Source: Amycolatopsis iheyensis (GTDB lineage: Bacteria; Actinomycetota; Actinomycetes; Mycobacteriales; Pseudonocardiaceae). Taken from it: DNA of 64,000 nt. A program made the position numbers and the translations under genes. Positions 1 through 11,883 of this stretch are shown in pieces (within the stretch, counting starts at the first letter, position 1; each line of letters starts with the position of its first letter). The stretch spans positions 124,001 through 188,000 of the forward strand of contig NZ_JAMXQV010000003.1 in the NCBI RefSeq assembly GCF_024703995.1, in the 5' to 3' direction. The notes below the pieces were generated by a model that was not told the origin of the DNA, did no database searches, and worked only from the letters and a program-made list of their open reading frames with translations.

Positions 1-2
1 AC

Positions 3-494
3 GACTTGGCCGTCTCCGCCATCCGCTTCCTGGCCGAGCACGCCGGCGAAGACGCCGTACGCGCCTTCGCCGAGCAGCGCATCGAGAAGCTCGTCGGGCC
101 GCACCGCGCCGCGATCACCGGATCGAGTGATCCGGCGACGCGCGCGGAGGCCCTCGCGACCGCGCTGACCAGGGAGGGCTACGCTGCGTCGACCCGTCAG
201 GTCGGTGCCCCGGCACCAGGTCAGAACGTGGGCGCGCAGCTCTGCCAGCACCACTGTCCGGTCGCCCACGTGGCCGCGGAGTTCCCGCAGCTCTGCGAGG
301 CCGAGACGGAGGCGTTCGCCGAGCTGCTGGGCACCCACGTCCAGCGGCTGGCGACGATCGCACGCGGTGACTCCGCGTGCACCACCCACGTTCCCGTCAC
401 GACGGGGAACAACCCGGCCCACCCCGAGCCGGGAAGAACGGTGTCCCCCGAGGGGCACACAGCACGGATCCCGAATGGAGGGAAACCCGCATGA
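3..494 (+). CDS. sufR: SufR-type iron-sulfur transcriptional regulator, C-terminal part (5' truncated)
   Basis: Reads open from the window edge, so the N-terminal winged-helix DNA-binding part is missing. What remains shows the C-terminal cluster-binding region: a Cys-His-rich stretch CQHHCPVAH followed 13 residues later by another Cys (QLCEAE), the pattern of SufR/Rv1460 repressors that sense an Fe-S cluster. After the last helices the tail (about the last 45 residues) is low in order. The stop codon overlaps the sufB ATG as ATGA, so the regulator is translationally coupled to the operon it is expected to repress. Family assignment rests on these cysteines and on position at the head of the suf operon. 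Confidence 0.88.
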   Translation, partial: DLAVSAIRFLAEHAGEDAVRAFAEQRIEKLVGPHRAAITGSSDPATRAEALATALTREGYAASTRQVGAPAPGQNVGAQLCQHHCPVAHVAAEFPQLCEAETEAFAELLGTHVQRLATIARGDSACTTHVPVTTGNNPAHPEPGRTVSPEGHTARIPNGGKPA

Positions 495-1939
495 CTGCCG
501 CTGCCGAGCAGCGCACTCCCACCACCGCGCCACTGAGCCAGGAAGAGACCATCGAGTCCCTTGGCAAGTACGCGTTCGGCTGGGCCGACTCCGACGAGGC
601 GGGCGCCAGCGCCCGTCGCGGGCTGAACGAGGATGTCGTCACCGACATCTCCGGGAAGAAGTCCGAGCCGGAGTGGATGCGCGAAGCGCGACTGAAGGCG
701 CTCAAGCTCTTCGAGAAGAAGCCCATGCCCAACTGGGGTGCGGACCTCTCCGGGATCGACTTCGAGAACATCAAGTACTTCGTGCGGTCCACGGAGAAGC
801 AGGCCACCTCCTGGGAGGACCTGCCCGAGGACATCAAGAACACCTACGACAAGCTCGGCATCCCCGAGGCGGAGAAGCAGCGCCTCGTCGCCGGTGTCGC
901 CGCGCAGTACGAGTCCGAGGTCGTCTACCACCAGATCCGCGAGGACCTGGAGGAGCAGGGCGTCCTGTTCCTGGACACCGACTCCGCGCTCAAGGAGCAC
1001 CCGGAGCTGTTCCAGGAGTACTTCGGCTCGGTCATCCCGGCCGGCGACAACAAGTTCTCCGCGCTGAACACGGCGGTGTGGTCCGGCGGCTCGTTCATCT
1101 ACGTGCCGAAGGGCGTGCACGTCGAGATCCCGCTGCAGGCCTACTTCCGGATCAACACCGAGAACATGGGCCAGTTCGAGCGCACCCTGATCATCGTCGA
1201 CGAAGACGCCTACGTGCACTACGTCGAGGGCTGCACGGCGCCGATCTACCAGTCCGACTCGCTGCACTCGGCGGTCGTGGAGATCATCGTCAAGAAGGGC
1301 GCCCGCTGCCGCTACACGACCATCCAGAACTGGTCGAACAACGTCTACAACCTGGTCACCAAGCGCGCCAAGTGCGAAGAGGGCGCGACCATGGAATGGA
1401 TCGACGGCAACATCGGTTCCAAGGTGACGATGAAGTACCCGTCGGTGTTCCTCATGGGCGAGCACGCCAAGGGCGAGGTCCTGTCGGTCGCGTTCGCGGG
1501 CGAGGGCCAGCACCAGGACGCGGGCGCCAAGATGGAGCACCTCGCGCCGCACACCTCCTCGACGATCGTGTCGAAGTCGGTGGCGCGCGGCGGTGGCCGC
1601 ACCTCGTACCGCGGCCTGGTCCGCGTGGCGAAGCGGGCGCACCACTCGCGCTCCAGCGTGGTCTGCGACGCGCTGCTCGTCGACACCATCTCGCGCTCGG
1701 ACACGTACCCGTACGTGGACATCCGCAACGACGAGGTGTCGATGGGCCACGAGGCCACGGTGTCCAAGGTCAGCGAGGACCAGCTGTTCTACCTGATGTC
1801 GCGCGGTCTCGACGAGGCCGAGGCGATGGCGATGATCGTGCGCGGCTTCGTGGAGCCGATCGCCCGTGAGCTGCCGATGGAGTACGCGCTCGAGCTGAAC
1901 CGCCTGATCGAGCTCCAGATGGAAGGGTCCGTCGGCTAG
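491..1939 (+). CDS. sufB: Fe-S cluster scaffold subunit SufB
   Basis: 482-residue SufB of the SufBCD scaffold complex, on which new Fe-S clusters are built in the cytosol. The start is the ATG that overlaps the sufR stop, with a GGAGGG ribosome site just upstream; the longer open frame upstream is not used because it would run through sufR. The protein begins [10 protein letters not shown] and has the typical central beta-helix domain, including [20 protein letters not shown] and the conserved C-terminal [17 protein letters not shown] helix shared with SufD. Length matches mycobacterial SufB without an intein, which interrupts the M. tuberculosis homologue. First structural gene of the sufBDCSUT operon. 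Confidence 0.97.
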   Translation: MTAAAEQRTPTTAPLSQEETIESLGKYAFGWADSDEAGASARRGLNEDVVTDISGKKSEPEWMREARLKALKLFEKKPMPNWGADLSGIDFENIKYFVRSTEKQATSWEDLPEDIKNTYDKLGIPEAEKQRLVAGVAAQYESEVVYHQIREDLEEQGVLFLDTDSALKEHPELFQEYFGSVIPAGDNKFSALNTAVWSGGSFIYVPKGVHVEIPLQAYFRINTENMGQFERTLIIVDEDAYVHYVEGCTAPIYQSDSLHSAVVEIIVKKGARCRYTTIQNWSNNVYNLVTKRAKCEEGATMEWIDGNIGSKVTMKYPSVFLMGEHAKGEVLSVAFAGEGQHQDAGAKMEHLAPHTSSTIVSKSVARGGGRTSYRGLVRVAKRAHHSRSSVVCDALLVDTISRSDTYPYVDIRNDEVSMGHEATVSKVSEDQLFYLMSRGLDEAEAMAMIVRGFVEPIARELPMEYALELNRLIELQMEGSVG

Positions 1940-1941
1940 TC

Positions 1942-3114
1942 ATGTCGGTTACCGAGAACAACGTTTCCGAAGCTCTTCGCGAGGGGGCGGTCATTCCGGC
2001 CGCCTCCCGCGCGGAGCGCTTCACCTCCTACGACGTCGAGGCCTTCGAGGTCCCGGGCGGTCGTGAGGAGAACTGGCGCTTCACGCCGATGAAGCGCCTT
2101 CGCGGCCTGCACGACGGCAGCGCGCAGGTCACCGGGGAGATCACCCTCGACACCGACGCGGCGCCCGAGCTGAAGATCGAGTCGGTCGGCCGCGACGACG
2201 AGCGGCTGGGTGCCGCCGGCGTCCCGAGCGACCGGATTGCCGCGCAGGCGTACTCGTCCTTCAAGCAGGCCACCGTCGTGACGGTGCCCAAGGAGACGAA
2301 GGCGTCGAAGCCGTCCGTGCTGCGGATCCACGGCCCGGGCGAGGGCCAGGTCGCCTACGGGCACCTGCAGGTCCGCGCCGAGGCGTTCGCCGAGGCCGTG
2401 ATCGTGCTCGACCACGTCGGCTCCGGCACCTACGCCGACAACGTCGAGTTCGTCATCGGCGACGGCGCCAAGGTCACCGTGGTCAGCGTCCAGGACTGGG
2501 CCGACGACGCCGTGCACGTCTCCGAGCAGCACCTGAAGCTGGGCCGCGACGCCGCGCTGCGGCACACCGTGATCACCCTGGGCGGTGACCTGGTCCGCGT
2601 CTCGCCGACGGCGACCTTCGCCGACAAGGGCGGCGACGTCGAGATGCTCGGCGTCTACTTCGCGGACAAGGGCCAGCACCAGGAGCACCGCCTCTTCGTC
2701 GACCACGCGGTACCGAACTGCAAGTCGCGCGTGATGTACAAGGGCGCGCTGCAGGGCGTCGACGCCCACGCGGTCTGGATTGGCGACGTCCTGATCCGCG
2801 CCGCGGCCGAGGCCACCGACACCTACGAGCTCAACCGCAACCTGGTGCTCACGCCGGGTGCGCGTGCGGACTCGGTGCCGAACCTCGAGATCGAGACCGG
2901 CGAGATCGAAGGCGCCGGCCACGCGAGCGCGACGGGAAGGTTCGACGACGAGCAGTTGTTCTACCTCCAGTCGCGCGGGATCGCCGAAGAAGCCGCGCGG
3001 CGCCTGGTCGTGCGCGGGTTCTTCCACGAGATCCTGGTGAAGATCGACGTCCCCGAGGTGCGCGAGCGCCTCGAAGCCGCGATCGAAGCCGAACTCGAAG
3101 CCGTTGGCGCCTGA
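1942..3114 (+). CDS. sufD: Fe-S cluster assembly protein SufD
   Basis: 390-residue SufD, partner of SufB in the SufBCD complex. It starts two bases after the sufB stop, so it is almost certainly co-translated. The C-terminal section (FYLQSRGIAEEAARRLVVRGF) mirrors the SufB C-terminus, and the middle holds the SufB/D beta-helix fold with GADVEMLGV-like strands. The N-terminal region, including ENWRFTPMKRL, is typical of SufD. The next gene follows after 27 bp. Nothing appears unusual in the length or in key segments. Confidence 0.96.
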   Translation: MSVTENNVSEALREGAVIPAASRAERFTSYDVEAFEVPGGREENWRFTPMKRLRGLHDGSAQVTGEITLDTDAAPELKIESVGRDDERLGAAGVPSDRIAAQAYSSFKQATVVTVPKETKASKPSVLRIHGPGEGQVAYGHLQVRAEAFAEAVIVLDHVGSGTYADNVEFVIGDGAKVTVVSVQDWADDAVHVSEQHLKLGRDAALRHTVITLGGDLVRVSPTATFADKGGDVEMLGVYFADKGQHQEHRLFVDHAVPNCKSRVMYKGALQGVDAHAVWIGDVLIRAAAEATDTYELNRNLVLTPGARADSVPNLEIETGEIEGAGHASATGRFDDEQLFYLQSRGIAEEAARRLVVRGFFHEILVKIDVPEVRERLEAAIEAELEAVGA

Positions 3115-3141
3115 CCGCTCTCTGACTTAGGAAACGAAGAA

Positions 3142-5684
<2,543 letters not shown>

Positions 5685-5688
<4 letters not shown>

Positions 5689-6086
5689 GTGAAGACACCG
5701 CCACGGACGCTCGCGAGGGCCGGACCGCCGCCGACCTCGACGCCGAAGCCACGGCCACGCAGGACCTCGAGCTGGCGAAGCTCGAGGACGTCGAGGAGGC
5801 GATGCGCGACGTCGTCGACCCGGAGCTCGGCATCAACGTGGTCGACCTGGGGCTGGTCTACGACATCCGCGTCGAACCGGACAACACGGCGACGCTGGAC
5901 ATGACGCTGACGTCGGCGGCCTGCCCGCTGACCGACGTGATCGAGGACCAGACGTCGGCCGCGCTGACCTCGGGCGGCCTGGTGAAGGACTTCCGCATCA
6001 ACTGGGTCTGGATGCCCCCGTGGGGCCCGGAGAAGATCACCGACGACGGCCGTGAGCAGCTGCGCGCCCTCGGCTTCACCGTCTGA
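5685..6086 (+). CDS. sufT: SufT-like MIP18 family (DUF59) Fe-S maturation factor
   Basis: 133-residue protein with an acidic N-terminal extension (about 40 residues) and then a MIP18/DUF59 domain: DPELGINVVDLGLVYDI, followed by TSAACPLTDVIEDQ with the conserved Cys, and a C-terminal WVWMPPWGPEKIT. This is the last gene of the suf operon, as in mycobacteria (Rv1466). It is expected to help deliver clusters to client proteins. The start overlaps the sufU stop. A hairpin follows 16 bp after the stop. Confidence 0.93.
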
Positions 6087-6870
6087 GACCGCTTTTCGTG
6101 GGAAGGCCGCTCTTCGGAGCGGCCTTCTTCGCGTATAACGACCTATACCGCGCGTGCCAAGCCAGCGCGTACAGGACCAGGGCGGTCAGAAACCCGCTTC
6201 CGGCGCCGGTGACGGCGAGGTAGGTCGCGTTGCCGACCACGCCGGCGCGGGTCATCGGGTCGTGGTGGGCGAAGAACGGCAGCACCTCCGCGGCCACGCC
6301 GGTCAGCGCGCCGGTTCCCAGGAAGACGAGCACCGGCCTGCGGTGGCGGGTGGCCCTCGGCGCGGGCTTCGTGGGCGCGGTGCGGTACCAGTTTCGCAGC
6401 CACCAGGCGAGGACCGCGGCCCCGGCGACCGTGCTGACGAGCTGGATCAGGCGTCCGACGTCGAGGCCGGTGACGAGCGGGATCCGCAGGAAGGCGAACC
6501 CGTCGTTCTCGTGGGTGAAGGCGTCCCAGCCGACGTGCGTGGCGGCGCCGATGACCAGCGACAGGGCGATCCAGCCCGGCCGCCGCCGGCTGAAGTGGCG
6601 GGGGAGGCGTTCGGCCAGCGGTTTCGGGGCCAGGGCCAGCAGGGGCCGCTTCAGCAGGAGGTGGAACACGGCCAGCAGGACGAGCGCGATCAGCGGGTCG
6701 AGCCAGAGGGCCGAGGTGAGCTCGTGGGTCTTGCTCAGGCCGACGCCGGGCAGCCGCGGCACGAACCAGAAGACATCGGGCGCGACGGACCCGGCGACGA
6801 GCGCGGACGGCACGAGCGGGTGTCGCGCCAGCGGCAGCACGGCGGCCGGATGACTCAGCGTGAACGGCAC
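6076..6870 (-). CDS. DUF4184 family integral membrane protein
   Basis: 264-residue protein with the DUF4184 opening PFTLSHPAAVLPL directly after a GTG start, which fixes the start; the open frame further upstream is low-complexity and overlaps the divergent gene. Several hydrophobic segments follow, with charged/His positions typical of the family (VAPDVFWF, ATHVGWDAFTHEND). Function is unknown; such proteins resemble membrane-bound metal-dependent hydrolases. Its 3' end overlaps the end of sufT by 11 bp in convergent orientation. Only 17 bp separate its start from the divergent YnfA-family gene. Confidence 0.85.
   Translation of the reverse strand: MPFTLSHPAAVLPLARHPLVPSALVAGSVAPDVFWFVPRLPGVGLSKTHELTSALWLDPLIALVLLAVFHLLLKRPLLALAPKPLAERLPRHFSRRRPGWIALSLVIGAATHVGWDAFTHENDGFAFLRIPLVTGLDVGRLIQLVSTVAGAAVLAWWLRNWYRTAPTKPAPRATRHRRPVLVFLGTGALTGVAAEVLPFFAHHDPMTRAGVVGNATYLAVTGAGSGFLTALVLYALAWHARYRSLYAKKAAPKSGLPTKSGLRR
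6103..6126. terminator. Hairpin terminator after the suf operon
   Basis: A perfect 10-bp stem AAGGCCGCTC / GAGCGGCCTT around a TTCG tetraloop lies 16 bp after the sufT stop. On the plus strand it is followed by a short pyrimidine-rich run. It lies inside the 3' end of the convergent DUF4184 gene, so that gene's last codons double as the terminator. Confidence 0.85.
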
Positions 6871-6887
6871 GTGGTTAGTATCCCGGG
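6871..6887. promoter_or_regulatory. Divergent leaderless promoter between DUF4184 and YnfA genes
   Basis: The 17-bp gap contains TAGTAT at 6876-6881, placed 6 bp before the plus-strand GTG start. This is the spacing of a -10 element for a leaderless transcript. Read on the minus strand the same bases give TACTAA-like sequence just ahead of the other GTG. No ribosome site is seen for either gene. Inferred from spacing only. Confidence 0.5.
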
Positions 6888-7220
6888 GTGGTTCTCCGGT
6901 CGATCCTCCTGTTCCTGGCGGCGGCGGTCTGCGAAATCGGCGGCGCCTGGCTGGTCTGGCAGGGCGTCCGCGAAAGCCGAGGCTGGCTGTGGATCGGCGG
7001 GGGACTGCTGGCCTTGGGCGTGTACGGCTTCGTGGCGACGCTCCAGCCGGACGCACACTTCGGCCGCATCCTCGCGGCGTACGGCGGCGTGTTCGTCGCG
7101 GGGTCGCTGGCGTGGGGCATGGTCGCGGACGGTTACCGCCCGGACCGGTACGACGTCATCGGCGCGTTGCTGTGCTTGGTCGGTGTCGCGGTGATCATGT
7201 ACGCGCCTCGGACGGGGTAA
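6888..7220 (+). CDS. YnfA/UPF0060 family small membrane protein
   Basis: 110-residue protein with four hydrophobic segments (about residues 4-24, 32-50, 60-80 and 88-107). It has the UPF0060 markers [14 protein letters not shown] near the N-terminus, [23 protein letters not shown] in the middle and [21 protein letters not shown] at the end. The family is related in size and layout to small multidrug-resistance transporters, but transport has not been generally established. The start is the GTG just after a -10-like element. The following 74 bp mark the edge of an AT-richer region. Confidence 0.92.
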   Translation: MVLRSILLFLAAAVCEIGGAWLVWQGVRESRGWLWIGGGLLALGVYGFVATLQPDAHFGRILAAYGGVFVAGSLAWGMVADGYRPDRYDVIGALLCLVGVAVIMYAPRTG

Positions 7221-7294
7221 CCCACGTTCATCTCGTCGGAACTTTGTGTCGGGGCCGCGTTGGCGCCAGTGGTGCATTCTCCACCCAAGCCTGT

Positions 7295-8827
7295 TTAGGC
7301 ATGCGCCTCCATATTCAAGGCAAAGAAGCTCGCCCATTGCTTGGCATGCGGATGTGTGCGCAGGCCGGCCAGATCCGGATCTATGATTATCCAGTCGGGG
7401 TCGAGGCTGTTGAATGGGTTTCGGACGATCATTGACAGCTGATGAAGTGCACGATCTCCTAAGTGATCCTCGGTTACGGGTGGATTGCTGTCCTCAAGAG
7501 CTTCTCTGTCGTCGAGCTGCATGCATATCGAATAGAAGCAGGCGCCCACGTATCTGGCCAGCCAGCCGAGTCGACGTTGCCTGAGGATTTCGTCGACTTC
7601 GGTGATTACGATCCACGGTGTGGCGGGCTCATTGCCTGCCGTCTCATCGCGCGGCGGTTTTTCGTCGATGAACCGCAGAATTGTCACACTCTTCTGAAGT
7701 ATCTTCGCTGCGTAGAGATAGTCGCGACGTTTGCTTCTTCTGTTCAGTCGACTCAGGTGTCGGCCCTTCGCGGGGCGCAGCCATGACTTCCAGTATCGCC
7801 GCTCGCCCAGATTTCGATTGTTGGGCAGCCAAGTTCGCATCCAGTGTCTAAGTATCACTTTCCGTTGGAGCTTATGACTGATCTCTTCACAGAGTTCCTC
7901 GACTTCATTGTATCTGATTCGATTGTTTGCGAGCGTAGCCGCGTAACGGTACAGTGTCTCCGTGTGCTCGGGCCATAACTTGTGACAGTGGCGGTAAATC
8001 TGTATTGCTTCGGTGTATTTGCGTCGTTGCTCTAAAATTCCCGCAATACGCAGTGCGAGAGTCAGGTTGCCAAGAGATTTGGCGCTGGCTTGCCGATACA
8101 GGGGCAGTGCCTCATCTGGTAGGCCAGCCTTTTCCCTGGATAAGCCGCGGCGAAAGGCTGCGTAGCCTTGCCGTTGGTTCCATTGTATCCAACGCGGAGT
8201 CCGACGAATGATTCGCGGCTCCTGCTGGATGCATTCGATGCAGAACCCGCCGATCTCAAAAACTAGGTCTTCTACGCTCGGGCAATCGAATGTGCGAGCG
8301 GCCAAAATAACATTTCCCGGGCTTCGGGAGACTTGGACGGCCATCCGAAAGCCGCCTAGATTTGTGAGGTGGGTAGTCGTTATGTGGTATGCTGGTCTCG
8401 ATGAGAACGCCAATTCATACAAGGCGGAGAGCCAGCCGTATGTAGATCTCGGAGTCTCGGCTGGAATGGTCGGCGTGGACACGTTGGGAAGTCCGGGAGT
8501 TGCGGCCCAGATTCCTTGCACATCTTCTGCGATGTATGCAGTAAGCGATGCGGTGATCGTTCTGCGAAGGTCGTCTTGGAGTCGCCAATGGGTTGTTGGT
8601 CGAAGGTCTTGTCGATGGCCTAGGCTGCCATCTTCAGTGGCCGCTCGCAGGGAGTCATTCATCTGGTGAACGATTACAGGGTATACGCCGCGTGATCTAA
8701 GCCTGTGCCACGCGCGTGAAGCTGCGTGGATTGCTCCAGCTGTTGCGAGCAAAATTAAGACGAGCGTTACGGTCTGCGTTGCAGTTGAAACAAAACCTGC
8801 GCCGATGCTCATGGTGGCTTTTCTCAT
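7295..8827 (-). CDS. TPR-repeat protein with N-terminal membrane anchor, unknown function
   Basis: 510-residue protein. Residues about 18-36 form a hydrophobic helix after a short basic start (MRKATMSIG), so the protein is probably anchored with its bulk in the cytosol. Residues about 220-305 contain two to three TPR-like units (AFRRGLSREKAGLPDEALPLYRQA, EQRRKYTEAIQIYRHCHKLWP, given in parts). The rest shows no family I recognise. Codon use is AT-rich compared with neighbours. The start is uncertain: ATG at 8827 or at 8812. It may belong with the orphan gene upstream on the same strand, 100 bp away. Confidence 0.7.
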   Translation of the reverse strand: MRKATMSIGAGFVSTATQTVTLVLILLATAGAIHAASRAWHRLRSRGVYPVIVHQMNDSLRAATEDGSLGHRQDLRPTTHWRLQDDLRRTITASLTAYIAEDVQGIWAATPGLPNVSTPTIPAETPRSTYGWLSALYELAFSSRPAYHITTTHLTNLGGFRMAVQVSRSPGNVILAARTFDCPSVEDLVFEIGGFCIECIQQEPRIIRRTPRWIQWNQRQGYAAFRRGLSREKAGLPDEALPLYRQASAKSLGNLTLALRIAGILEQRRKYTEAIQIYRHCHKLWPEHTETLYRYAATLANNRIRYNEVEELCEEISHKLQRKVILRHWMRTWLPNNRNLGERRYWKSWLRPAKGRHLSRLNRRSKRRDYLYAAKILQKSVTILRFIDEKPPRDETAGNEPATPWIVITEVDEILRQRRLGWLARYVGACFYSICMQLDDREALEDSNPPVTEDHLGDRALHQLSMIVRNPFNSLDPDWIIIDPDLAGLRTHPHAKQWASFFALNMEAHA

Positions 8828-8927
8828 CCCTGTTCGTTGGAGGCAGAGATTTGGGTGGATTCGGATCGCGGAGTCGTATATACGTGTGCGGACTTGTGAA
8901 GATATTGGGAGACGTCGGTCGGTCTGT

Positions 8928-9542
8928 CTAGGTGTTCGGGTCCGCGGATTCGAAATGCCACATCAAGCGCCGAGCGATAGTCATATTCGAATAGAGAAGT
9001 GTTGAATGTAGGGCTTTCAGCTCAAGGTGTGGTCCGATTGCGTCCAGGTGATCAGGTGTGCCCATCAAGTTCGATATGTCGAATTGATAACTGATGTCGC
9101 TGTCCTGTGGGCTGGGGGCTCTGGTGGATTCGAAAGCGTGCTGTAGCATTTGAATCCAAGCAGCGATGTTTGGGCCATGATGGGACGAGTGGAGACTTGT
9201 TTCGTCAATCATCTTGGGGCCTGTCACGAGAGCGTGGTAGGCTTCGAAAATCAAGTGAGACAACTCTTTGTTCAGATCTTGCTGTTCGAGTGATGCTTCT
9301 TTTTTGGTTGCCTGATCAGTCTCTTTGCAGCTTGTCAAGGAGCGTTCTCGTTGGTATTCCTGCCATGCCTGCTGGACGCGATGCTCTTGTCGCAGGGCGG
9401 CCAGGATTTTGTGCTGTGCACTCAGCAGTGCGATCTCATGTCTTTCGGGAAGTCGACCGAGTTGGTCCGGTGCCGCGTCACCCACCTGCCCTGCCCGCCC
9501 TTCATCCGGGTGGTCCTCCGCCGACCTTCCCGGCAGAGACAC
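8928..9542 (-). CDS. Hypothetical protein, island gene
   Basis: 204-residue product, mostly alpha-helical in appearance, with a highly charged middle (RVQQAWQEYQRERSL and KKEASLEQQDLNKELS) and no signal peptide or membrane helix. I do not recognise the family. It has the same low-GC style and strand as the TPR gene downstream, so a two-gene unit is plausible. The start is uncertain: the first 35 residues look GC-rich and unlike the rest, so translation may begin further in, or the gene may be a 5'-truncated remnant joined to host sequence. Confidence 0.5.
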   Translation of the reverse strand: MSLPGRSAEDHPDEGRAGQVGDAAPDQLGRLPERHEIALLSAQHKILAALRQEHRVQQAWQEYQRERSLTSCKETDQATKKEASLEQQDLNKELSHLIFEAYHALVTGPKMIDETSLHSSHHGPNIAAWIQMLQHAFESTRAPSPQDSDISYQFDISNLMGTPDHLDAIGPHLELKALHSTLLYSNMTIARRLMWHFESADPNT

Positions 9543-9780
9543 ATTGCTGGGAGTCGGCCCTGCGGCGGGGCTTGTTACAGTTTATCCATTCTGCTCCCCG
9601 AACGCCGTAGGCGCAGGCGATCCCAATACGGCATCCGGCCGCGTCTATGCCGCCTGAAGGCGGGTGGTACGACCAGCATAGCGGCGCGGAGCATGGTCCA
9701 GCAGTTGCCTCGCGGCCCACAAGCAGGTCTCTCGCCTCGAACTTTCGGATAGAGACGAAGGTGGGATCAAGCACGCATCT

Positions 9781-11715
9781 TCAGCGGGCTGATCGGGACC
9801 GCCGTCCGGAGCGCCGGAAGACGACGAACAACAGCCGCAACCCCACCAGCGCGCTGACCACCAGCAGGTTGTACCCGAAGATCTGGTGCAGCGTCAGGTC
9901 TTCCGCGACGCGCGGCCCGCCCGTGCCGGTCAGCAGCAGCACCGCCATCAAGCCGGTCGCCGCGCCGACGAACGCCAGCAGGACCTCGTGCACCAGCTCG
10001 GTGACCACCGATCGGTCGCGCTCGTCGGAAAACAGCCGGACGTTCACCGAAAGCCGGCCCTCCTCCAGGGCCGCGCCGATCCGGTCGACGCGGCGGGGGA
10101 GGCGGCGCAGCACCGGCAGCAGCGCCATGACCTCGTTGACCGCGGTGCGGCGCAGCGAGTCCGGCCGGAGCCCGGCGCCCACCTGCTCGACGGCGAACGC
10201 GCGGGACTCCGCCACCACGTCGAACCCCGGGTCGAGCGCGGCGAGCGTGCCCTCGACCGTCGCCAGTGCGCGGAACACCGCCGCCACCGGAGGTGGCACG
10301 CTCAACCGGAAGTCCGCGACCACCCGGAACAAGCCGGTGAACAGGTCGAGGTCGGGGGTGCGGCCGGGGCCGAAGTGCCGGGCGACCAGCGCGCCGAGCG
10401 CGCGTTCGAGGCGCTGCTCGTCGATCTCGTCGGTGCGGTCGACGACCTCCAGCAGGCCGTCGCGCAGGGCCGCCGGGTCGCCGCGGTCCAGTGCCAGCAG
10501 GAGGTTCTGCAGCCCGCCGCGCAGCCCGGCGTCGAGGCGGCCGACCGAACCGAAGTCGAGCAGTCCCAGGCGGCCGTCGGCCAGGAGCATCAGGTTGCCC
10601 GGGTGCGGGTCCGCGTGGAAGACGCCGCCGATCATCACCTGGTCGAGCAGGCACCGCAGGAGCGACCGCGCCAGCCGCTTCCGGTCGGCCGCCGGCGCCT
10701 GGTCGAGCGGCTTCCCCGCCAGCCGGGACATCACCAGGACGCGCTCGGTGGACAGTGCTTTGTGGACAGTGGGCAGCGCGACGGACGGGCAGGAGGTCGC
10801 GGCCACGGCGGCGATGTTGCGGGCCTCGATGGTGAAGTCGAGCTCCTCGGTCAGTGCTTCGGCGAACCCGTCGGCGAGTTCGGCGACGCCGAGGGAGCGC
10901 GCCCAGTCCGCGCGTTCCTCGAGCGCCGCGGCGACGCGCCGGACGATGTCGATGTCGCGTTCGGCCTGCTCCCGCACGCCGGGGCGCTGCACCTTCACGA
11001 CGACGTCCTCGCCGCTGCGCAGCTTCGCGCGGTAGACCTGCGCGACCGACGCGGCGGCCAGGGGTTCCGGGTCGAACTCGGCGAAGACGTCGTCGGGTGA
11101 GCCGCCGAGCTCCTCGGCCAGCACTGCCCACATGGCCGTCGCGCGGGCGGGGGCGACGCTGTCCTGGAGCTTGGCCAGCTCGTCGACGAAGACCGCGGGC
11201 AGCAGGTCCGCGCGCGTCGAAAGCAGCTGACCGAGCTTCACGAACGTCACGCCGCCCTCTTCCAGCGCCCGGCGCAGGGACCGCGCGAGCTTGGCGTGCC
11301 GCCCCCGCGCGAGGTCGGGGTCGCGGCGGCCGGTGAGGTAGCGGCCGAGGCCGTGCTTGATCGCGATCCGGCTGATCTGCGAGTACCGGCGGGCGCGCGA
11401 GACCTTGGCGCGCAGCGAACGCAGCCGGAACCCGCCCGGCAGGGCCAGCTCGGCGACGAAGAGGAAGATCAGCGTCGCGAGGAAAGCGCTGCCCGCCAAC
11501 GGGATCAGCAGGCCGATGGCCGCGGCGCCGTTGTGCATCAGGGAAAGCGGGAACGCCTGCCCGATGCCGCCGGCGACGAGCCAGCCGAAGCCCGCGCCGC
11601 ACAACGCGCGCACGGCGCCGATCCGGACCCCGAGCACCCGCCGCGACGCGACCACGAGCGGCCACAGCACGAGCGCGTAGAGGGGAAGGGTCAGCAGGCC
11701 CAGCAGGATGTCCAT
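9781..11715 (-). CDS. ABC1/UbiB family atypical kinase, membrane-associated
   Basis: 644-residue member of the ABC1/ADCK/UbiB family of atypical protein-kinase-like ATPases. Two hydrophobic segments occupy residues about 1-55 and 60-95. Then come the KxGQ motif (FVKLGQLLSTR, about residue 160), the Ala-rich nucleotide loop AAASVAQVY, VVKVQRPG, the catalytic-loop-like HADPHPGNL and the metal-binding LDFGSVG. Two further C-terminal membrane helices are visible. Related proteins support quinone or isoprenoid lipid metabolism; the substrate here is not known. The final Arg/Ser-rich tail is common in actinobacterial members. It stands alone on the minus strand. Confidence 0.88.
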   Translation of the reverse strand: MDILLGLLTLPLYALVLWPLVVASRRVLGVRIGAVRALCGAGFGWLVAGGIGQAFPLSLMHNGAAAIGLLIPLAGSAFLATLIFLFVAELALPGGFRLRSLRAKVSRARRYSQISRIAIKHGLGRYLTGRRDPDLARGRHAKLARSLRRALEEGGVTFVKLGQLLSTRADLLPAVFVDELAKLQDSVAPARATAMWAVLAEELGGSPDDVFAEFDPEPLAAASVAQVYRAKLRSGEDVVVKVQRPGVREQAERDIDIVRRVAAALEERADWARSLGVAELADGFAEALTEELDFTIEARNIAAVAATSCPSVALPTVHKALSTERVLVMSRLAGKPLDQAPAADRKRLARSLLRCLLDQVMIGGVFHADPHPGNLMLLADGRLGLLDFGSVGRLDAGLRGGLQNLLLALDRGDPAALRDGLLEVVDRTDEIDEQRLERALGALVARHFGPGRTPDLDLFTGLFRVVADFRLSVPPPVAAVFRALATVEGTLAALDPGFDVVAESRAFAVEQVGAGLRPDSLRRTAVNEVMALLPVLRRLPRRVDRIGAALEEGRLSVNVRLFSDERDRSVVTELVHEVLLAFVGAATGLMAVLLLTGTGGPRVAEDLTLHQIFGYNLLVVSALVGLRLLFVVFRRSGRRSRSAR

Positions 11716-11771
11716 GCGGCTGAGCAGACCACGGCGGCAGGGCCGGACGGCTCACGCGGCGGCGGGACGCG

Positions 11772-11791
11772 GCTCCCTCCCGCGAGGGAGC
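11772..11791. promoter_or_regulatory. Hairpin in the UbiB/snapalysin divergent region
   Basis: Perfect 8-bp inverted repeat GCTCCCTC-CCGC-GAGGGAGC between the divergent UbiB-like and snapalysin genes. It could be a 5' untranslated hairpin or an operator; nothing else in the sequence decides between them. Confidence 0.4.
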
Positions 11792-11883
11792 TACTTTCGG
11801 CCGTGGCCGACCGGTCCGTGGACTTCTAACGTGATCGCTCGTACCACGGTGAAGTGTTCTCTGAACCGGACGAAGGAGACACG

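Larger units (their letters stand above)
7221..9780. other. Low-GC accessory island
   Basis: From just after the YnfA-family gene to the UbiB-like gene, base composition drops sharply (about 50-55% GC in many lines, against about 70% on either side). Codons ending in A or T become common. It holds only two minus-strand genes of unrecognised family. No integrase, transposase, tRNA or clear direct repeats were seen at its edges. This supports acquisition by transfer but gives no mechanism. The last 240 bp (9543-9780) before the UbiB gene contain no convincing gene. Confidence 0.7.

Noticed and set aside
205-1869. Long Arg-rich open frames antisense or out of frame to suf genes
   Set aside because: They are by-products of high GC third positions; the sufB frame is fully supported by family motifs and ribosome site.
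7463-8669. Plus-strand ORFs of 80-150 codons in the low-GC island
   Set aside because: They lie opposite the TPR gene, lack ribosome sites and show no motif.
9502-9774. 90-codon minus-strand ORF between the island and the UbiB-like gene
   Set aside because: Cys/Gly/Pro-rich, no ribosome site, spans the composition junction; probably not coding.
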